NCBI GenBank assembly: GCA_963675575.1
Contig: OY776378.1
Location: 2,666,001-2,730,000 of the forward strand
Source: JAGLOK01 sp963675575
Lineage (GTDB): Bacteria > Bacillota > Clostridia > Christensenellales > UMGS416
DNA: 64,000 nt
Direction: 5' to 3'
Shown: positions 1 to 8,204 of the stretch, in pieces
Layout of the letters: every line of letters begins with the position of its first letter
Numbering within the stretch: the stretch's first letter is position 1
Translations under genes and position numbers: made by a program
The notes under the pieces: model-generated
The model's database searches: none
What the model saw: only the letters and a program-made list of their open reading frames with translations
What the model was told of the DNA's origin: nothing

Positions 1-802
1 ATCCTCTGGTGCACCCTCTGAATATCTCCATAGTAACGCGATCAAACACAATATTTAAAAAAGGTAATATTGGCTGTTTGGGCCATGGCGCACTATCCAA
101 ATCCAGCAAAATGTTTTTTTTGACTTTATCCGGTGCGCCTTTTTTTGCATCGATTCCTGAAAACCATCCGTTTTCATATCTTGGCTCATAAAAGCTAGGC
201 ACATAAACACCCTGTATTTTTACCGCTTCAAAGAAAAATTCTTCGGATTTTTTGTTACCATGTCTTTTATATAGTTCCACAAGCTGAGGCAGCATTTCTT
301 CCCCATCGCCTATCATAACAACATCAAAAAAATCAGCCATAGGCTCAACATTGAAAGCGCATGGTCCGCCTGCGATGATTAATGGATCGTCTTCATTTCT
401 GTCTTTGGAATATTCATTTATTCCTCCGAGCCGAAGCATATGCAAAATATTAGTATAAGACATTTCATATTGGAGAGTGAACCCCAATATATCAAAGTCT
501 TTTGCATCTGTTTGCGATTCCAGAGAAAACAGCTTTACATCCCGCTTTTTCATTTCTTCCGCCATGTCAACCCATGGCATAAAAAACCGCTCACACCAGG
601 TATCTTGGCGGCGGTTGAGCACTTCGTAAAGTATCCTTAATCCAAGGTGGGACATTCCCACTTCATAAACATCGGGAAAGCATATTCCTACATGCACGTC
701 TATGTTCTGGATATCTTTTTCTATTGATCCGAGTTCGCCGCCTGCATATCTCGCGGGTTTTTCAACATCAGTTAATATCTTATGTAATTCGCTTTTTTCC
801 AT
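1..802 (-). CDS. TIGR03960-type B12-binding/radical SAM protein (3' part outside window)
   Basis: The N-terminal 267 residues are present and the gene runs off the left edge. They match the family TIGR03960, which has a cobalamin-binding-like N-domain followed by a radical SAM core. The signature PDVYEVGMSHLGLRILYE is visible near residue 45. The sequence stops just after FRGCTRG, where the first Cys of the CxxxCxxC iron-sulfur motif would be, so the catalytic core is not seen. In other Clostridia the gene usually precedes its TIGR03936 partner, rng and rplU; that is knowledge of the family, not visible here. The ATG at 802 gives the expected family N-terminus but has no Shine-Dalgarno sequence. 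A promoter ends only 7 nt upstream, so the mRNA may be leaderless. Confidence 0.88.
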   Translation of the reverse strand, partial: MEKSELHKILTDVEKPARYAGGELGSIEKDIQNIDVHVGICFPDVYEVGMSHLGLRILYEVLNRRQDTWCERFFMPWVDMAEEMKKRDVKLFSLESQTDAKDFDILGFTLQYEMSYTNILHMLRLGGINEYSKDRNEDDPLIIAGGPCAFNVEPMADFFDVVMIGDGEEMLPQLVELYKRHGNKKSEEFFFEAVKIQGVYVPSFYEPRYENGWFSGIDAKKGAPDKVKKNILLDLDSAPWPKQPILPFLNIVFDRVTMEIFRGCTRG

Positions 803-809
803 AGTGCTA

Positions 810-838
810 ATTATCTCATTTATTAATGTTTTGGTCAA
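810..838 (-). promoter_or_regulatory. Sigma-A-type promoter of the radical SAM gene
   Basis: On the minus strand TTGACC (833-838) and GATAAT (810-815) are separated by 17 bp. The expected start of transcription is about position 803, next to the ATG at 802, leaving essentially no 5' UTR. Confidence 0.55.
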
Positions 839-880
839 CATACAAGATTATCAAAGATTCCTTTGTTGATTATCTGTTTC

Positions 881-910
881 ATAAAAACAAGACCCCTAAT
901 CAGAGGTCTC
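881..910 (-). terminator. Intrinsic terminator after the ECF S-component gene
   Basis: The minus strand reads AGACCTCTGATTAGGGGTCT, a stem of about 8 bp, followed by TGTTTTTAT. It lies 16 bases after the ECF gene and before the next promoter. Confidence 0.75.
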
Positions 911-925
911 ATTTTTAACTTAGTT

Positions 926-1477
926 TCATTCATTATACCATTTCAAATTTCTAATCAAAACATGATACAGAATCGGGATTAAAACAATCTGAATAGCTAT
1001 TCCGGGAATCCCGCTGACAATTCCTCCGGCAATAAAAGCCCAAGGAGTAATCGGAACTGCCAGATATATTTTCTGCAACAAAAAAAACACAAGCCCGGAC
1101 ACTGCCCTTCCCAAAACCATCGCCGGTATTAATGCCAAAAGCGGCGAGTACCATTTGTCTTTTTTAACAACTCTTTTTCTGAGTAAAGAAATTACAATCG
1201 CGTAAGTTGCCAATTCAAAAGGCATCATTATCGCGGATGGAACCGGGGCAATGGGCGGCATTCCAGTAAGCAGCGTTGACAATATGGGTGTCAGCAAGCC
1301 GACGGCACCCGCCCAAGTCCACGGAAGAAAAAACGCTCCAATTAAAACAGGTATGTGCATGGGCAAAAGTATTTTGCCTGCATTGGGTATTGAGTGAAAA
1401 ACAATGGGTAATATTACGCCTATCGCTATTAATACACCTGATATTATCAAATGTCTTGTTGATCTTTTCTTAATCAT
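926..1477 (-). CDS. ECF transporter S component (substrate-binding membrane subunit)
   Basis: The 183-residue protein is almost entirely hydrophobic with about five to six predicted membrane segments. It has the architecture of energy-coupling-factor S components, small membrane proteins that bind a vitamin or other micronutrient and dock on a shared EcfAAT module. The conserved stretch MHIPVLIGAFF near residue 40 followed by GLLTPILSTLLTGMPP is typical of the pfam12822-like group. The substrate cannot be named from sequence. No EcfA/EcfT genes are in the window, so it would use the shared module encoded elsewhere. The start has a good ribosome site (AAAAGGAG, 5-6 nt before ATG). A structured leader lies upstream at 1517-1573, and a terminator follows the gene. 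Confidence 0.8.
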   Translation of the reverse strand: MIKKRSTRHLIISGVLIAIGVILPIVFHSIPNAGKILLPMHIPVLIGAFFLPWTWAGAVGLLTPILSTLLTGMPPIAPVPSAIMMPFELATYAIVISLLRKRVVKKDKWYSPLLALIPAMVLGRAVSGLVFFLLQKIYLAVPITPWAFIAGGIVSGIPGIAIQIVLIPILYHVLIRNLKWYNE

Positions 1478-1516
1478 CTTTACTCCTTTTTATGTGCCTT
1501 AACTCGGCCAAAATTA

Positions 1517-1573
1517 TAAAAAACCACAAAAGAAACATCACTCCTTCATGGAATGAAATAACCTTCGTGGTTT
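1517..1573 (-). terminator. Nested hairpin with U-run: operon terminator or leader attenuator
   Basis: On the minus strand AAACCAC (1573-1567) pairs with GTGGTTT (1527-1521), which runs straight into TTTATAATTTT. Inside it TCATTCC pairs with GGAGTGA. It lies 25 nt after the DUF3842 stop and 44 nt before the ECF start. It can therefore end the mre operon, act as a riboswitch-like attenuator for the ECF gene, or both. It matches no riboswitch consensus that I recognise. Confidence 0.6.
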
Positions 1574-1597
1574 GATTTCAAATATTTGTTTTTTGGT

Positions 1598-2008
1598 TTA
1601 CTCTTTTAAAAGTTCGGAAATTTTCTCCGGAATCATTTCAATCATTTGTGCCATCGTCATTTCACCAACCCCCACAACCGATAAACCGCACTTCTGTGTG
1701 GGAAGCAGCAGTTTCAGAGCTTTCGAGCCCGCAACCGCCTGTGCCATTTTGGGTGTTATTTCTCCCATCATGGAATTTGCGACCACAATCGCCATAGGTC
1801 CGACAATAATGTCTGCGCTCTGCGTCATATAGCATATCGCGTTTTCGCCTGTCGCACCGTCGTGCGCCCCGCTTTTTAGCATATTGTACGTCGCGTGGCT
1901 ATTGGTTCCAAGCGCGATAATATTCACATCCTTCATGGATGAAATTTTCTTTGCTATAGCGCTTCCAAGTCCTCCGCCTTTGCCATCAATTATCGCAACG
2001 TTTATCAT
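1598..2008 (-). CDS. DUF3842 family protein
   Basis: The 136-residue protein fits the DUF3842 family (pfam12953). It has a Rossmann-like glycine-rich start, IIDGKGGGLGSAIAKKI at residues 6-22, and a conserved central part with GAHDGATGENA. No biochemical function is established that I know of. Its start codon overlaps the stop of the DUF1893 gene (TAATG), so the two are translationally coupled and lie at the end of the mre-mgsA operon. The nucleotide-binding-like N-terminus suggests a nucleotide or cofactor ligand, which is inference only. The next downstream element is a hairpin with a U-run that probably ends this operon. Confidence 0.85.
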   Translation of the reverse strand: MINVAIIDGKGGGLGSAIAKKISSMKDVNIIALGTNSHATYNMLKSGAHDGATGENAICYMTQSADIIVGPMAIVVANSMMGEITPKMAQAVAGSKALKLLLPTQKCGLSVVGVGEMTMAQMIEMIPEKISELLKE

Positions 2009-2436
2009 TATAGCACACCTATACCGATAAGAAAATCCTTTATCGGCTCAACCGCATCCTCCGGGTTTTCAATATCTTTGGTCAGCATTTCCACAGGGCA
2101 TCTTCCATCGCCTGCTCGGTTTTTAATGGACTCAACCATATTGTCATATGTGAAAGCTATTCCGGCGGATTCCAGTACTTTTACCGCCGAATGAGATATT
2201 ATTATCGTATGAAGCTCTTTTATTTTGCCATATGCGCACAAAAGAGCAGCGCCCTTGCCTGTTATCTTGTCAGAAACAGATGCGCCTTCAATGTCGTGCT
2301 CAGGGTTTGTCACTGCGTCGTAAATAGGCAAAACCCCACGCTCTTTTGATCTGTAAATAATTTGTCCGTTTTTAACAACCGACAAAGTCAAATCATTTTG
2401 TTTAAGTGTTTTAACCGCTATTTCAATGTCTTTCAT
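2008..2436 (-). CDS. DUF1893 domain protein (cytidine-deaminase-like fold)
   Basis: The 142-residue protein matches DUF1893 (pfam08973, the Thermotoga TM1506 group), whose fold resembles cytidine deaminases. Recognisable family segments are DKITGKGAALLCAYGKIKE in the middle and IKNRAGDGRCPVE near residue 110, which includes the conserved Cys-Pro. The classical zinc-binding HxE/PCxxC set is not complete, so deaminase activity should not be assumed. The start overlaps the mgsA stop in a TAATG junction and the stop overlaps the DUF3842 start. Function is unknown; position in a tightly coupled trio with methylglyoxal synthase is the only functional hint. Confidence 0.85.
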   Translation of the reverse strand: MKDIEIAVKTLKQNDLTLSVVKNGQIIYRSKERGVLPIYDAVTNPEHDIEGASVSDKITGKGAALLCAYGKIKELHTIIISHSAVKVLESAGIAFTYDNMVESIKNRAGDGRCPVEMLTKDIENPEDAVEPIKDFLIGIGVL

Positions 2437-2858
2437 TAAAATGCTTTCTCCGCTTCTTCAGGTGGATTAATTATTTTGCGCCAATCAAGCAAGCCCAATT
2501 CACTTCCTTTTAGCAAAGCCTCAGCTGATGCCAAGTTTGTGGCCAACGGTATATTATGAACGTCACATAACCTTAAAAGAGCGGAGATATCCGGCTCATG
2601 AGGCTGAGATGTCAGAGGATCACGCAAAAATATAATAAGATCAATTTTATTGTAAGCTACACGAGATCCGATTTGTTGGTCGCCTCCAAGCGGCCCTGAC
2701 AAAAATCTGTGTATATCAAGCCCCGTCACTTCCGCGACAAGCTTCCCGGTGGTTCCAGTGGCGCAAAGATGGTGCTTTGCCAAGATGTCCCTATATGCTA
2801 TGCAAAAATTAATTATGTCTTCTTTCTTTTTATCATGAGCGATTAAAGCTATGTTCAT
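2436..2858 (-). CDS. mgsA: Methylglyoxal synthase
   Basis: The protein converts dihydroxyacetone phosphate to methylglyoxal and phosphate (EC 4.2.3.3), a bypass of lower glycolysis used when phosphate is limiting or sugar phosphates accumulate. The 140 residues match the usual length. The start MNIALIAHDKKK, the phosphate-binding TGTTGKL at about 34-40, SGPLGGDQQIG at about 54-64 and the catalytic region around FLRDPL are all present. In the family the catalytic Asp lies in the GGDQQ segment. It follows rodA by 40 bp and overlaps the DUF1893 gene, so it belongs to the cell-shape operon, a location common in Clostridia. Confidence 0.95.
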   Translation of the reverse strand: MNIALIAHDKKKEDIINFCIAYRDILAKHHLCATGTTGKLVAEVTGLDIHRFLSGPLGGDQQIGSRVAYNKIDLIIFLRDPLTSQPHEPDISALLRLCDVHNIPLATNLASAEALLKGSELGLLDWRKIINPPEEAEKAF

Positions 2859-2898
2859 ATGTTCCCCTATACCTCTTTACATTGTATGTTATTTGGTT

Positions 2899-4041
2899 CT
2901 ATATCCTTCGCCGCTTATGCCTTAAGTATACTCCCTGAACCAATCCAATTCCAATCATATTTGCCATCATCGAGCTTCCTCCGTAGGAAAAGAAAGGCAG
3001 CGGTATTCCTGTGACAGGCATTAATCCTATTGACATTCCGACGTTTTCGAATATATGGAAAAACATCATCGCCGCAACACCGATTATAAGATATGAACCG
3101 AATTTGTCCTGTGTTCTGTTTGCCAAAACCATCATCCTGATAATCAAAGCGGCAAAAACCAATATAATAACTGCAGACCACCAAAAACCTACAGTTTCTC
3201 CCGTAACCGCGAAAATAAAATCGCTTTCCTGAACGGGGATATAGTTCAGCTGGCTTAATGCGCTTGTATTGAAAAATCCTTTTCCTAAAAGCTGTCCGGA
3301 TCCAATCGCGGTTTTTGAGTGGATAACATTATATCCACTTCCCAAAGGGTCTAGCGATGGGTCAAGGAAAGTCAGTATTCTGGTTTTTTGCGTATCTTCA
3401 AAAATGAAAAGCCACATAGGCACAACAGCTGCAATACCGACTCCGCTTAAAATTCCAAGCAATATTTTGTTGGTGCCGGATGCGACAAGCATGATGGCGG
3501 TAATAAAGATATAAACCAATGCGGTTCCCAGATCAGGTTGCATGAGTATAAGAACAAGCGGTATCATAACTTTTACAAGTATGATAATAAGCTCTCCGAT
3601 TTTTTGTATTCCCCGCTCTTTTTTCGACAAATCCCACGCCAGCGTTACAATCAGCGCGATTTTCGCAACCTCGGAAGGTTGAACCTCAATAGGCCCCAAT
3701 TGAAGGCGCTTTTGTCCGTATACCTTTTCTCCGAAAACAACTACAGCTATCAGCATCACAAGCGCCACTGCATATATCAATATAGCCAGCTCACCATATA
3801 TCTTATAGTCAAACCAAGCCACTATTACAGCTAATACACAACCTAAACCGAACCATAGAGCGTGTCTTCCTATGAAAAATTTGTTCATATCAGCAAAGTA
3901 TTGAAGCCAGGTAGACCCCTCTACCGTTTCGGGAAATCCCGTTGCATTAGCCAACATTAACAGACCGAATACCATTAGTACCAATACTATTCCGATAAGC
4001 CAAAAATCTATTGTTATTTTTTTTCGCTTTTCAAATTCCAT
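2899..4041 (-). CDS. rodA: SEDS-family peptidoglycan polymerase RodA
   Basis: The 380-residue, roughly ten-helix membrane protein belongs to the FtsW/RodA/SpoVE (SEDS) family of lipid II glycosyltransferases. Conserved features are GPIEVQPSEVAKI near 117-129, MQPDLGTALVY near 163-173 and, close to the C-terminus, PVTGIPLPFFSYGGSSM. RodA polymerises glycan strands for the elongasome together with the class B PBP2. The partner gene mrdA lies 51 bp upstream, which favours RodA over FtsW. The start has AAGGAAAAGAA before the ATG. No minCDE genes lie between mrdA and rodA, unlike in several clostridial relatives. Confidence 0.93.
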   Translation of the reverse strand: MEFEKRKKITIDFWLIGIVLVLMVFGLLMLANATGFPETVEGSTWLQYFADMNKFFIGRHALWFGLGCVLAVIVAWFDYKIYGELAILIYAVALVMLIAVVVFGEKVYGQKRLQLGPIEVQPSEVAKIALIVTLAWDLSKKERGIQKIGELIIILVKVMIPLVLILMQPDLGTALVYIFITAIMLVASGTNKILLGILSGVGIAAVVPMWLFIFEDTQKTRILTFLDPSLDPLGSGYNVIHSKTAIGSGQLLGKGFFNTSALSQLNYIPVQESDFIFAVTGETVGFWWSAVIILVFAALIIRMMVLANRTQDKFGSYLIIGVAAMMFFHIFENVGMSIGLMPVTGIPLPFFSYGGSSMMANMIGIGLVQGVYLRHKRRRI

Positions 4042-4092
4042 TTCTTTTCCTTACTTGATACATGACTTTTTTGTAACATATATCCTTCAACG

Positions 4093-6699
4093 TCATGGTG
4101 TCAGATCGTTTGAACCCGGCACAGTGTCCGGTGCGACTTCCACCAGCTTTCTGTCAAGATAAAATTCAATCATTTCCTTTGCAGTATATGCAGCCTGCCC
4201 ACCAGAATACCCGTTTTTAATGTAAACGGCTATTGCGATTTCCGGCTGATCGAAAGGAGTAAATGCAACAAACCACGCATTGTTTTCAAGGTCTATCTGT
4301 GAAACCTGCGCTGTTCCTGTTTTAGCGCCAATTTGTCCGTCATATCTAAAATCCGCAAAGTATTGTGCCGCTGTTCCGCCATGTTCGTCGGATACAACGT
4401 CCGCCATTCCTTCTTTAATAGCTTTAGTATATTCCTCCGGTATATCCAGAGTCCTTATCAGCTGAGGTCTTTTTTCTTCTATTATCCGACCGTCTGGGGA
4501 TACAATTGATTTTACTAGAGTCGCGTCATAGACGTTTCCGCCGTTGGATATAGCCGCCACATATCTGCAAACCGCAACCGGTGTAAGCAAAGTAACCGAC
4601 TGCCCAATCCCTGTAAGTATTGTTTCAATCGAACTCCATTTAAGTTCCAACAAATACTGGGCAATAGCCAAATCTAACCTTTGCATGGGAACATTCATGA
4701 TATCATATGTTGAAAGTTTTATTTCGTTTTTTAAAATTCCTCGAATATCCGGACCCCAGTCGGTTGTGCTTTTGTGCAGTGCCATAATCTCCAAAGTAGC
4801 ATTGTCAAAAACCTCATCTTCCAATACAATCCCAAGCTCTTCGCACTTTTCTGTCATTGTTTTTCGAATAGCATTATATACCACAAGACTGGTTCCCGTT
4901 GGTGACTTTGTTGGATCATATAATGTATCAGGGCTTGCTACCTGGCCCGCCATTTCACCCAAAAGTTCCGCATTTGTCTTCGAAGAGAGTCCAAGGAGAT
5001 TCGCCCACTTGTTTAGCTCTTCTATGCCAAGCCTATTTGCTACCGTAAAGAAATAATAGTTACACGAGTTTTTAAGTGCTTCACCGACTCCCATATTGGT
5101 GTGTAAGTGAAAGTTTGGGCGTATCCAACAAGATGGAGTAGATCCCGTATAGTCCTCTTCGACACCTATAGTCCAGGGTCCTTCGTCAATAATCTGCTCG
5201 TCAACTTCCAGTTTTCCTTCCATTAGCCCCGCAGTCGCAGTAACCATCTTGAAAATTGAACCGGGAGCGGCACGGGATGCAATCGCTTTGTTAAAAAGCG
5301 GATTTCTTATATCATCTTTTATCACTGCATATTCGGTTTCAGTCAAACCGCCCGTGAATATATTCGGGTCAAATGACGGGTATGAAGCCATGGCGAGTAT
5401 CGCTCCGGACTGAACATTCATTATTACAGCAGCCCCAACTTCAGCATACTGAATAGGACTTGTTCTGCCCATAGACAGCATTTGGTTTTCATACTTTTCC
5501 TTTTCGCGCAAGTATTTTTCCTGCTGCACCGAATATGCCAATTTTATATTTTGCTCCAATATCTCTTCAAGCTTTTTTTGCATATTCAGATCAATGGTTA
5601 ATATAACATCATTTCCGTCAGTGGGTGCGGTAACCGACTTTTGAGCAATAATCTTTCCTCTTGAATTAACTTCAACAGTCCTTTTCCCTGTTCTTGAGGC
5701 AAGAGCCGCCGTAAGTTCATATTCCATTGTGGCTTCAATGCCTGAAATACCAATTAAATCTTCCCGAGTATATCCAAGGTTAAGATTTCCCATTACAGTA
5801 TCTTCATCCAGCATCTTACCCATATATCCCACTATATGAGCTGCGACTTCATTTTTAGGATATATCCGAACATTATCTTCTTGTATTTCCATTCCGATAA
5901 GATTCATTTTATGCATCTCTATTGATGCTACAGTATCCATGTTAACATCCTCAGCGATAATTACAGGCGTATAACTTCTGTATGAAGAAAGCTGTACCTC
6001 CTGCCATACTGATAATATTTTAAACGCTTCATCATATGAAACGTCTTCGGGAATTTTATATCTTTTCCTCAAAAAGTCATAAATTTCCTCAGCAAGCATG
6101 TTTTGAAGTTCTTGGTTCGTTATATCTGATGATATCTCAATTCCTTCGGTATCTTGATATCTTTCTTTGAGATCAGCATAGAAAGTGTCTCCTTTAACAT
6201 AATATGTCGAAGGTATTAACATATTTGAAAGCCATCTTTCAAGACGGACTTGTTTAATCTCTTCACTGCTTGTGGAAAAATCAAATTCAGCTTCCCCCGC
6301 GGCATTATGACGTATTGTAAAAGCCGAAAGCGCCTCGCCGCCGTTTTCCTCCACTATTGCTATGGTTTGGCGTATAACCTCGGTATATACGTCTCCGTTA
6401 GTTCGGTCTATATCATCCGTTTCATCTTCAGTTTTCCCATTAAGCGATAAAGAAGAATCTTTATAAAATACTACTTGATAGCTGTTTTGATCATAAGCCA
6501 GAGGAATTCCTGTTGTATCCATAATGGTTCCGCGGTTTCCGGTAATCCTAAGATCGCGCTCCAAGTCAGAAGTTGAATCCGAGGCGTATGCCTCTCCTTC
6601 TCTGTACTGAAGATTAAACAGCCCTCCAATCAATATCACAAAAAGAAGGGCGTATGCAATCCCTATAATAAAATATCTGTTAGAAAACATTTTTCTCAT
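4093..6699 (-). CDS. mrdA: Penicillin-binding protein 2 (class B transpeptidase)
   Basis: This is a class B penicillin-binding protein that crosslinks peptidoglycan for the elongasome with RodA. The 868 residues contain an N-terminal membrane anchor (about 5-27), a PBP dimerisation domain and a C-terminal transpeptidase domain. The active-site motifs are intact: SIFK with Ser481, SCN with Ser545 and KTG with Lys793. The chosen ATG at 6699 follows AGAGGT by about 9 nt and gives the usual short cytoplasmic start MRKMFSN. An in-frame start at 6744 would overlap mreD and lacks a better ribosome site. It is somewhat longer than many PBP2 proteins because of an extended region between the two domains. 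Confidence 0.95.
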   Translation of the reverse strand: MRKMFSNRYFIIGIAYALLFVILIGGLFNLQYREGEAYASDSTSDLERDLRITGNRGTIMDTTGIPLAYDQNSYQVVFYKDSSLSLNGKTEDETDDIDRTNGDVYTEVIRQTIAIVEENGGEALSAFTIRHNAAGEAEFDFSTSSEEIKQVRLERWLSNMLIPSTYYVKGDTFYADLKERYQDTEGIEISSDITNQELQNMLAEEIYDFLRKRYKIPEDVSYDEAFKILSVWQEVQLSSYRSYTPVIIAEDVNMDTVASIEMHKMNLIGMEIQEDNVRIYPKNEVAAHIVGYMGKMLDEDTVMGNLNLGYTREDLIGISGIEATMEYELTAALASRTGKRTVEVNSRGKIIAQKSVTAPTDGNDVILTIDLNMQKKLEEILEQNIKLAYSVQQEKYLREKEKYENQMLSMGRTSPIQYAEVGAAVIMNVQSGAILAMASYPSFDPNIFTGGLTETEYAVIKDDIRNPLFNKAIASRAAPGSIFKMVTATAGLMEGKLEVDEQIIDEGPWTIGVEEDYTGSTPSCWIRPNFHLHTNMGVGEALKNSCNYYFFTVANRLGIEELNKWANLLGLSSKTNAELLGEMAGQVASPDTLYDPTKSPTGTSLVVYNAIRKTMTEKCEELGIVLEDEVFDNATLEIMALHKSTTDWGPDIRGILKNEIKLSTYDIMNVPMQRLDLAIAQYLLELKWSSIETILTGIGQSVTLLTPVAVCRYVAAISNGGNVYDATLVKSIVSPDGRIIEEKRPQLIRTLDIPEEYTKAIKEGMADVVSDEHGGTAAQYFADFRYDGQIGAKTGTAQVSQIDLENNAWFVAFTPFDQPEIAIAVYIKNGYSGGQAAYTAKEMIEFYLDRKLVEVAPDTVPGSNDLTP

Positions 6700-6703
6700 A
6701 ATG

Positions 6704-7225
6704 CTAATACCTCTGAAGATACGGAAGCCCTGAGCGCTTCTCACCGATAAAGAGAAGTTTGGATACTATTATGAACAACAGACCTGCAATCAATCCAGTT
6801 TCGGCAGCTGAAGCCAAACTTCTTAAAAGAGTTCCGAAATTAATATACAGCTCTATTCTTCCAAAATACAATGCAATAATCATCCAAAAATCGTTTATAA
6901 TATGAGCGGTCGCCGCAAAAATTAATGCCCATATAAAATGTTTACTATTTATCTCCCGCTTAAATACTCCCAGCAAGAATCCGATAATTAAAGGAATAAG
7001 CGAAGATATTCCTATTGCCCCACCCGCCATAAAGTCCACTAAAATTCCGCCGAAAAATCCCATTGCAAGTGCGGGCCACGGTCCGTAAATCATTGCGAAT
7101 ACTATCGACAAAGCAATTATCATATTTGGACCTATTGCAACCGCTCCAATTGCCGGGAAAAAAGCTATTTGCGCTATATACCCTAATATGGCCATTAGGA
7201 CAGAGCCTATTACCGCCGCAACCAT
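6704..7225 (-). CDS. mreD: Rod shape-determining protein MreD
   Basis: The 173-residue protein has about five to six membrane segments and the MreD family signature of a hydrophobic protein between mreC and the PBP2 gene. The segment YGPWPALAMGFFGGILVD at about 48-65 is typical. MreD helps couple cytoplasmic MreB filaments to the membrane synthetic complex with MreC, RodA and PBP2. Its start codon overlaps the mreC stop (TAATG), and mrdA starts 4 bases after its stop. Confidence 0.92.
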   Translation of the reverse strand: MVAAVIGSVLMAILGYIAQIAFFPAIGAVAIGPNMIIALSIVFAMIYGPWPALAMGFFGGILVDFMAGGAIGISSLIPLIIGFLLGVFKREINSKHFIWALIFAATAHIINDFWMIIALYFGRIELYINFGTLLRSLASAAETGLIAGLLFIIVSKLLFIGEKRSGLPYLQRY

Positions 7226-8178
7226 TAGCCTTCATCCCCTTGGGTTGTTGCGTCTTCCTGCGGTGTTTCGTTTGAATCCTGCGCAGGCTCGTCAGTTTTT
7301 TGAGCGTCTTCTTGTTCCTGCTGTATTTGAGCAAGTTCTTCCGCCGGTGTCTCATGTGTTATTATTAAAACTTCCTCTATACGCCTAAAGTCCACAGCGG
7401 GCGCTACAGTGGCATAAGCAACAGTTCCCGATTCATATATGACTTCCTGGACTTCTCCAATAACTACACCTTTCGGATAAATCCCGCCCAAGCTTGATGA
7501 CAATACAATATCACCCGGTATCAAATCGGCGTCATTTGGCAGAAATTCAAGCCGACACAATGGATTTAGACTCTCGGCATCGTTTGCTCCCTGTACAATT
7601 CCCTGATCCCGCGAACGTTCAATAACCCCAGCGGCTGCGCTGCGGGAATCGATGATCGTAATTACCTGCGCTGTCGTATCGGTTGTCTCTATTACCCTAC
7701 CAATCAAACCTTTTTCATTGGCAACCGCCATATCAACTTCCACTCCGTCATTTGTCCCTCGGTTAATGGTAAATTCCATAAACCAACTCCCCGGATCCTT
7801 AGCTATCACTCTCGCGCTTATATATTTATATTGCGGGTTTTGTTCCACGAATCCCAAAAGATCAATAAGTCTTTCGTTTTCAAGCTGAAGGTCTCTCATA
7901 AATTGGTTTTCAAGCTCCAGCTCCATTGCTTTGCTTTTTAGTTCCTCATAGTCCTTGTCTACCTGCCTTAAGGCAAACAAACGTTGGAAAAAATCCTTAA
8001 TTACACTTGAAGCTTTATATGTTCCTTCAACAGCTGGTTCTGTTACTGTATTGGCGGCGTTTTGCAAAGTTGACACCACAGTTTTCTTCGAATTGAAAGT
8101 GCTAACAACCAATGCTATAACAACAACAATCAAGCATAAAAATACAATCCATAATATGAGCCTGCCTCTGTTTTTCAT
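7225..8178 (-). CDS. mreC: Rod shape-determining protein MreC
   Basis: The 317-residue bitopic membrane protein has one N-terminal membrane segment (about 7-27), a coiled coil (about 70-112) and the beta-rich MreC core, with VIAKDPGSWFMEFTINRGTNDG typical of the family split around residue 125-145. It forms the extracytoplasmic scaffold that activates PBP2/RodA. The last 40 residues are rich in Glu, Gln, Asp and Thr and look disordered. It lies between mreB and mreD in the operon, 26 bp after mreB. Confidence 0.94.
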   Translation of the reverse strand: MKNRGRLILWIVFLCLIVVVIALVVSTFNSKKTVVSTLQNAANTVTEPAVEGTYKASSVIKDFFQRLFALRQVDKDYEELKSKAMELELENQFMRDLQLENERLIDLLGFVEQNPQYKYISARVIAKDPGSWFMEFTINRGTNDGVEVDMAVANEKGLIGRVIETTDTTAQVITIIDSRSAAAGVIERSRDQGIVQGANDAESLNPLCRLEFLPNDADLIPGDIVLSSSLGGIYPKGVVIGEVQEVIYESGTVAYATVAPAVDFRRIEEVLIITHETPAEELAQIQQEQEDAQKTDEPAQDSNETPQEDATTQGDEG

Positions 8179-8204
8179 ATGTTCTCCTTCGTTTGACTGT
8201 TTTG

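Noticed and set aside
4544..5056. Long plus-strand frames opposite mrdA and other core genes
   Set aside because: They are antisense shadows of conserved genes without ribosome sites or family matches.
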